Source: Natronoplasma sp964602715 (GTDB lineage Archaea; Thermoplasmatota; Thermoplasmata; Halarchaeoplasmatales; Halarchaeoplasmataceae). Taken from it: a DNA stretch of 8,352 bases. The translations under genes and the position numbers were made by a program. The notes under the pieces are model-generated. The model was not told where the DNA came from, did no database searches, and saw only the letters and a list, made by a program, of their open reading frames with translations. The stretch is taken from NCBI GenBank assembly GCA_964602715.1, contig CAZRSB010000069.1, forward strand, positions 1 to 8,352, read 5' to 3'. This document shows positions 5,482-8,352 of this stretch, piece by piece. Position 1 is the first letter of the stretch. The number at the start of each line of letters is the position of its first letter.

Positions 5482-6888
5482 TCATATATCTCCATCTTCT
5501 ATAAGCCCCCATAGATTTTTCCCTTCTCTAATAGCTTCTTCTTCTCTCCATAGATACCTATAATCATCACCTACATCTTCAGATTCTTCAGGTACATACG
5601 CCAAACCTTCCTGAAGGAGAGAACTAGAAACACAGTTTATACCATCTGGATTTTCTAACCGTATATCAGCTTGTAATGTGTCTATATATCGTTTCCTTCC
5701 AGCAGTGAGATGGAAAGTGAGTTCAGCGTTCGTACTTGAGGAATCTATAAAAGATTCGAGATGTTCGAGCACTTTCGCCTCGTATTCTTCTACTTTCTCA
5801 TCGGGAAAAGATGGGTGGTTATAAGCGTATTCAATACCGAGTGGATGTAAAAAATACTCCTCTCCCCCCTCTACAATATATTTATTCTGGCTTTCAGCCA
5901 ATCTTTCAATATTCACATCAACTGTTACATCTCTTTCCGTGGGAGCGAGAGCATCCCTATCTTCAGGATCATCTCTAATTATGAAAGTCCCGATGGCAGC
6001 AATAATTAGAATAAAAATAACCAGGGTTGCTAAAAACTGGTAGACCTTTCTCACTAGTCCAGGTGTGATAATACGATCGAATGGATTGGATATCTTTATC
6101 GTCTTTTTCTCCTCTTTATCCCGATAGGATGATGAAATTCCTCTTTGTCGGTTTCCTAAAGGAGATCCTGCCTTCACTATATACTTCAATACAAAAACAC
6201 CCAAAATTGCTGCTATCAGAGAGGAAAACCAAGCAGAACCAAACATCCAAGAACGATCTATATTTGTCTCGAATTCTTCATACTCCTCTATCCCTATCAT
6301 TTGATCTTCTGGATAAGCCTCGATTTCTATCTCACCTCTACCCAGTCTGTGATCATCTTCTCCGAACATATCTTCAACCTGGAATGGGAAATAAACAGGG
6401 GCCACTAACATCATTCCGAGGCCTAGTGAGCCCAAAATTACTCCGATTCGATAATTCTCATCGCTCTTAGCTACCATACCGAGACCTGAAATCAACAACA
6501 AGCTACCCCCCAAAGAAACATATGTTAAAACCTCCATATCTCTCATCACAGAAGCCGTGCTATCCATTCCTTCTTCTTCGTAATCCACCATCTCTGTCGT
6601 CGTTTCCCTTTGGGCTACGGGTGCATCTTCCGACCAACGGTCTACTTCCGTGCTTCCATCAAAATATAGGGTCGTTCTCTCGATCCTCTTGCCTTCAGTT
6701 GTGTATCTATAATCTATCGATTCGGGTTCATCTGCACCCATCCATAGAGGAAAATCATAATCACCATCATCCTGGTAAGTAATATCATCACTAACAGTAT
6801 ACCATGAAAATTGAAGACTCAATATGGAAATGATAAGCACTATACTGATTAGTCCAATTACAATTCCTTTTTTGCTTGCCCTGTTCAT
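5482..6888 (-). CDS. Five-span membrane protein with extracytoplasmic SNc (thermonuclease-like) domain
   Basis: 468 residues from an ATG with AAGGAG at 6900-6905. Predicted membrane spans: 8-28, 119-140, 147-168, 214-238 and 282-304. The N-terminus and the 239-281 loop are basic, while loops 29-118 and 169-213 are strongly acidic. This positive-inside pattern puts the C-terminal domain outside the cell. The N-terminal four-span part resembles archaeal membrane proteins of unknown function. Residues ~318-462 follow the staphylococcal nuclease fold: a strand ending LGIE (350-353), LLQEGLAYV (424-432), and the late helix LWREEEA...NLWG (446-461). The positions that should be Arg35, Asp40 and Glu43 of nuclease A read His348, Glu353 and Tyr356, and no Arg is found where Arg87 is expected near 402-406. 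It is therefore probably a binding or structural domain rather than an active nuclease. Fold assignment is fairly firm; function is unknown. Confidence 0.8.
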   Translation of the reverse strand: MNRASKKGIVIGLISIVLIISILSLQFSWYTVSDDITYQDDGDYDFPLWMGADEPESIDYRYTTEGKRIERTTLYFDGSTEVDRWSEDAPVAQRETTTEMVDYEEEGMDSTASVMRDMEVLTYVSLGGSLLLISGLGMVAKSDENYRIGVILGSLGLGMMLVAPVYFPFQVEDMFGEDDHRLGRGEIEIEAYPEDQMIGIEEYEEFETNIDRSWMFGSAWFSSLIAAILGVFVLKYIVKAGSPLGNRQRGISSSYRDKEEKKTIKISNPFDRIITPGLVRKVYQFLATLVIFILIIAAIGTFIIRDDPEDRDALAPTERDVTVDVNIERLAESQNKYIVEGGEEYFLHPLGIEYAYNHPSFPDEKVEEYEAKVLEHLESFIDSSSTNAELTFHLTAGRKRYIDTLQADIRLENPDGINCVSSSLLQEGLAYVPEESEDVGDDYRYLWREEEAIREGKNLWGLIEDGDI

Positions 6889-6899
6889 AACGTATCATA

Positions 6900-6905
6900 C
6901 TCCTT
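6900..6905 (-). promoter_or_regulatory. Shine-Dalgarno of the SNc-like membrane gene
   Basis: AAGGAG on the minus strand, 11 bases ahead of the ATG at 6888. The spacing is a little long, but no other in-frame start is nearby, so it supports that start. Confidence 0.5.
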
Positions 6906-6932
6906 AATTCATCCAAGATCTAATGATGAGCA

Positions 6933-6945
6933 ATTTTTTAATTTA
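6933..6945 (-). promoter_or_regulatory. Possible TATA element of the SNc-like membrane gene
   Basis: The minus strand is TAAATTAAAAAAT here, preceded by purine-rich AAGG. A start near 6913 would leave a ~25-base leader carrying the Shine-Dalgarno. A second candidate, AGATATATATG near 7030-7040 on the minus strand, would give a leader of about 115 bases. The sequence does not decide between them. Confidence 0.35.
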
Positions 6946-6954
6946 CCTTGAGAT

Positions 6955-6977
6955 GGTGCGGTTAATCGGGTGTGGTT
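6955..6977. repeat. Direct repeat GGTGYGGTT upstream of a promoter element
   Basis: GGTGCGGTT (6955-6963) and GGTGTGGTT (6969-6977) differ at one base and are 14 bases apart. They are GC-rich islands in an AT-rich gap, lying just upstream of the TATA-like element at 6933-6945 for the minus-strand gene. A short inverted repeat, TTACCT 6943-6948 and AGGTAA 6991-6996, encloses them. This could be an activator or repressor site. Confidence 0.35.
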
Positions 6978-7109
6978 TAGATTTTTCTTGAGGTAATACC
7001 TAATCACGTCGAATATTATGATTTAACACATATATATCTTTTCTCATTTATCCCTTACTTTTTCTATACCCTCTAGATATTTCAGGTGAATATATGTATA
7101 AAAAGATGA

Positions 7110-7703
7110 TCAAATCACACTACCTACTATTAAGATTATCAAACCCGTTACGAAAATTGCATCAAGCGTTCCCGCACCACCTATACTAAGTTCTCTAAAA
7201 CCAAAATCCTGAATGTTATCTAAGTTCATTATATCAGCGCCAATCAGGGTTCCTAATGTCCCAGAGACATATCCAATGACTAACAAAGATCCCGGTAATA
7301 AGGAAGCCACAATGATTGAACCGATAAGAGGAACTAGAATATAGACCCTGATACCATCATCATCAATGGTAGAAAAACAATAAGTAAAGAAGATGAGAAC
7401 TAGTGTGGCAAGAATAATTTGGATGATCAGATCTGGTCTAAGCCAAATAAAATAAATTGAAAATCCAACAGGCACTATTCCACCCCCTATATTCATATAT
7501 ATATCTTTTTGTTTCAATCTTATTACAGGAACATTGAAGAAGCATCCAATGATCGTACTCGCTGCGAGCAAAATAACAGTCTTAATGGAAAAATCTAGTG
7601 TCTGAAATATCAACGATAAAATGATGAATAAGATAATCAAAATCATTGCACTAGTGATGTAATACCCTATCATCATCCCTGGTTCGTTAAACCTTTCATT
7701 CAT
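7110..7703 (-). CDS. DUF1614 family integral membrane protein
   Basis: 197 residues, almost entirely hydrophobic, with about six or seven membrane spans. The DUF1614 hallmarks are present: NIGGGIVPVGFSIY (71-84), GTLIGADIMNL (151-161) and SIGGAGTLDAIFVTG (173-187). The length is in the normal range for the family, so the gene looks complete. Start: ATG at 7703 with GAGGGT at 7711-7716, spaced 7 bases. Homologues are widespread in archaea and some bacteria, and to my knowledge their function has not been determined. It is the first gene of the minus-strand series here. The gap of about 220 bases to the next gene contains candidate promoter elements, so co-transcription is uncertain. No neighbour suggests a substrate. 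Confidence 0.85.
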   Translation of the reverse strand: MNERFNEPGMMIGYYITSAMILIILFIILSLIFQTLDFSIKTVILLAASTIIGCFFNVPVIRLKQKDIYMNIGGGIVPVGFSIYFIWLRPDLIIQIILATLVLIFFTYCFSTIDDDGIRVYILVPLIGSIIVASLLPGSLLVIGYVSGTLGTLIGADIMNLDNIQDFGFRELSIGGAGTLDAIFVTGLIILIVGSVI

Positions 7704-7710
7704 ATCTTTG

Positions 7711-7716
7711 ACCCTC
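7711..7716 (-). promoter_or_regulatory. Shine-Dalgarno of the DUF1614 gene
   Basis: GAGGGT on the minus strand, 7 bases before the ATG at 7703. It supports that start and implies a leadered transcript. A possible TATA, GTAAATTAAC near 7790-7799, would give a leader of about 65 bases. Confidence 0.45.
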
Positions 7717-7898
7717 TTTTTTTATTTCTAAGATTTTAACCAAACATTTCTAGTTTGACTACCTTCTTTCATCTTAGTTTTTAGTGTTAATTTACATTAT
7801 GCTTTAATTGTTATTTTAGTCTTAAGATTTTTTCTTATGACATCTTCTGCAACAGGGTTGGTCTAGGTTTTTATTCGTCCTTCGATATTGTCTTTTTC

Positions 7899-7906
7899 TT
7901 TAAATA
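7899..7906 (+). promoter_or_regulatory. Perfect TATA consensus on the + strand
   Basis: TTTAAATA matches the archaeal TATA consensus exactly. A transcript would start near 7929 and run rightward through the hairpins at 7962-7982 and 8203-8220. No clear coding gene follows, so it would be a small RNA or the leader of a gene beyond the window. The match is short and could be chance in AT-rich sequence. Confidence 0.3.
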
Positions 7907-7961
7907 GTTAGCGGGTGAAGAATCGGCATCAACCCTTAATGTATATATATCAAATCCGTCG

Positions 7962-7982
7962 ATCCTTCAATTTTTGAAGGAT
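7962..7982. repeat. Perfect 9-bp hairpin
   Basis: ATCCTTCAA (7962-7970), loop TTT, TTGAAGGAT (7974-7982). No T-run follows on either strand, so it does not look like an intrinsic terminator. It lies ~33 bases below the predicted start of the + strand TATA at 7899-7906, and just right of a second TATA-like stretch at 7940-7951. Confidence 0.55.
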
Positions 7983-8202
7983 AAGAGAATCCTCCCAAAC
8001 TTCCCTTATGACATGGTAATACCTTTTTCATCCTAATCTTCATAGGTCTCATGATTAAAAAACTATCAAAATTCAAACCTTTTCAATTCAGTTTCGGGAT
8101 AGCTCTTCTCGTTTCCTTTCTGAGTTCCTTAACCACTGTCATGTTAACTCACCATCCACCCTTATTGAGGATTCGTGTGAACCAATAAGATCAATTCCTA
8201 GA

Positions 8203-8233
8203 CCCTCTCTCACGAGAGGGAAAACTTAAGTTT
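8203..8233. repeat. 7-bp hairpin directly followed by a 12-bp palindrome
   Basis: CCCTCTC (8203-8209), loop TCAC, GAGAGGG (8214-8220): a perfect GC-rich stem in an AT-rich region. After one A comes AAACTTAAGTTT (8222-8233), a perfect palindrome. The pair could be an RNA structure, a regulator site, or the edge of a mobile element. Nothing nearby settles this. Confidence 0.5.
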
Positions 8234-8352
8234 ATTAAAGAGCTTCTACAGGCCGCAATGAAAACGTTGATCACACCTTATATCGGAAAACATACTATTT
8301 TTAGTGAGCGAGAGAAACTTGTTCAAGAAGTATTGCTCAGGTAGAATATCTA

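Larger units (their letters stand above)
7704..8352. other. Region without a convincing gene
   Basis: About 650 bases to the window end. All frames are broken often. The longest + frame, from ATG 8051, runs 45 codons to TAA 8186-8188, then stays open in the same frame to TAG 8342-8344. It could be a small membrane peptide or the remains of a longer gene. On the minus strand an ATG at 8140-8142 with GGTGAG ahead runs only 19 codons. No tRNA, rRNA or CRISPR repeat is seen. The recognisable structures are two hairpins, one palindrome and promoter-like sequences, listed separately. Confidence 0.55.

Noticed and set aside
6081..6782. Open + strand frames antisense to the SNc-like membrane gene
   Set aside because: The opposite strand has coherent membrane spans, a Shine-Dalgarno and a recognisable C-terminal domain. 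The + strand translations look like random low-complexity sequence.
6922..6952. C-box-like AATGATGAG, possible C/D box RNA
   Set aside because: No convincing D box (CTGA) follows at a suitable distance, and no second pair of boxes is seen.
7962..7982. Hairpin as a rho-independent terminator
   Set aside because: No T-run follows the stem on either strand, and archaea generally terminate at T-runs without hairpins.
7834..8014. Direct repeat CTTATGACAT at 7834-7843 and 8005-8014
   Set aside because: A single ten-base match in AT-rich intergenic sequence is expected by chance, and the flanks do not extend it.
8051..8344. + strand frame with a single internal stop (TAA 8186-8188), possibly a broken gene
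   Set aside because: The first part encodes a 45-residue hydrophobic peptide and the second an unrecognised helical stretch. There is no strong ribosome-binding site and no family match by eye, so I do not call it a pseudogene.

Overview
The window reads as archaeal chromosome, AT-rich, with every convincing gene on the minus strand. The archaeal call rests on four things: TATA/BRE-type promoters at positions that fix start codons, an oligo-T terminator without a hairpin, an OB fold of the archaeal RPA type, and a DUF1614 membrane protein. A euryarchaeal lineage is likely. Thermoplasmatota or a methanogen-related group would fit, but the lineage cannot be fixed from this sequence.

Layout from right to left, which is the direction of transcription. 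Positions 7704-8352 hold no convincing gene, but contain a perfect 9-bp hairpin, a 7-bp hairpin beside a 12-bp palindrome, and a perfect TATA consensus on the + strand. At 7110-7703 lies a DUF1614 integral membrane protein. At 5482-6888 lies a five-span membrane protein whose extracytoplasmic C-terminus is a staphylococcal-nuclease-like (SNc) fold that appears to lack the catalytic residues. The gap 5110-5481 may hold a 61-codon small gene. At 1132-5088 lies the main gene, a HelD-like SF1 helicase of about 1,320 residues. It carries a PD-(D/E)XK-like domain inserted between helicase motifs Ib and II, an extra ~145-residue block inside that domain, and a C-terminal RPA-type OB fold. A T10 tract at 1098-1107 probably ends its transcript.

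The left end (52-941) holds a Cas4/RecB-family nuclease with a membrane segment in its middle, split over two overlapping frames. The N-terminal frame carries the first cluster cysteine and the G-x3-H motif. The C-terminal frame carries D, E-x-K, Q-x3-Y and the last three cysteines. No expected key residue is missing. The junction has a perfect Shine-Dalgarno GGAGGTGA, then a T TTT TTA heptamer in the right phase for a -1 shift, and an ATT codon at ideal Shine-Dalgarno spacing. A recent frameshift, programmed frameshifting and two separately started subunits all remain possible.

Three neighbouring genes contain nuclease folds (split Cas4-like, helicase-embedded PD-(D/E)XK, membrane SNc-like). 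The helicase and the Cas4-like pair could act together in DNA end processing, repair or defence. They look like separate transcription units, so this link is only inference from proximity. There is no CRISPR array or other cas gene in the window.
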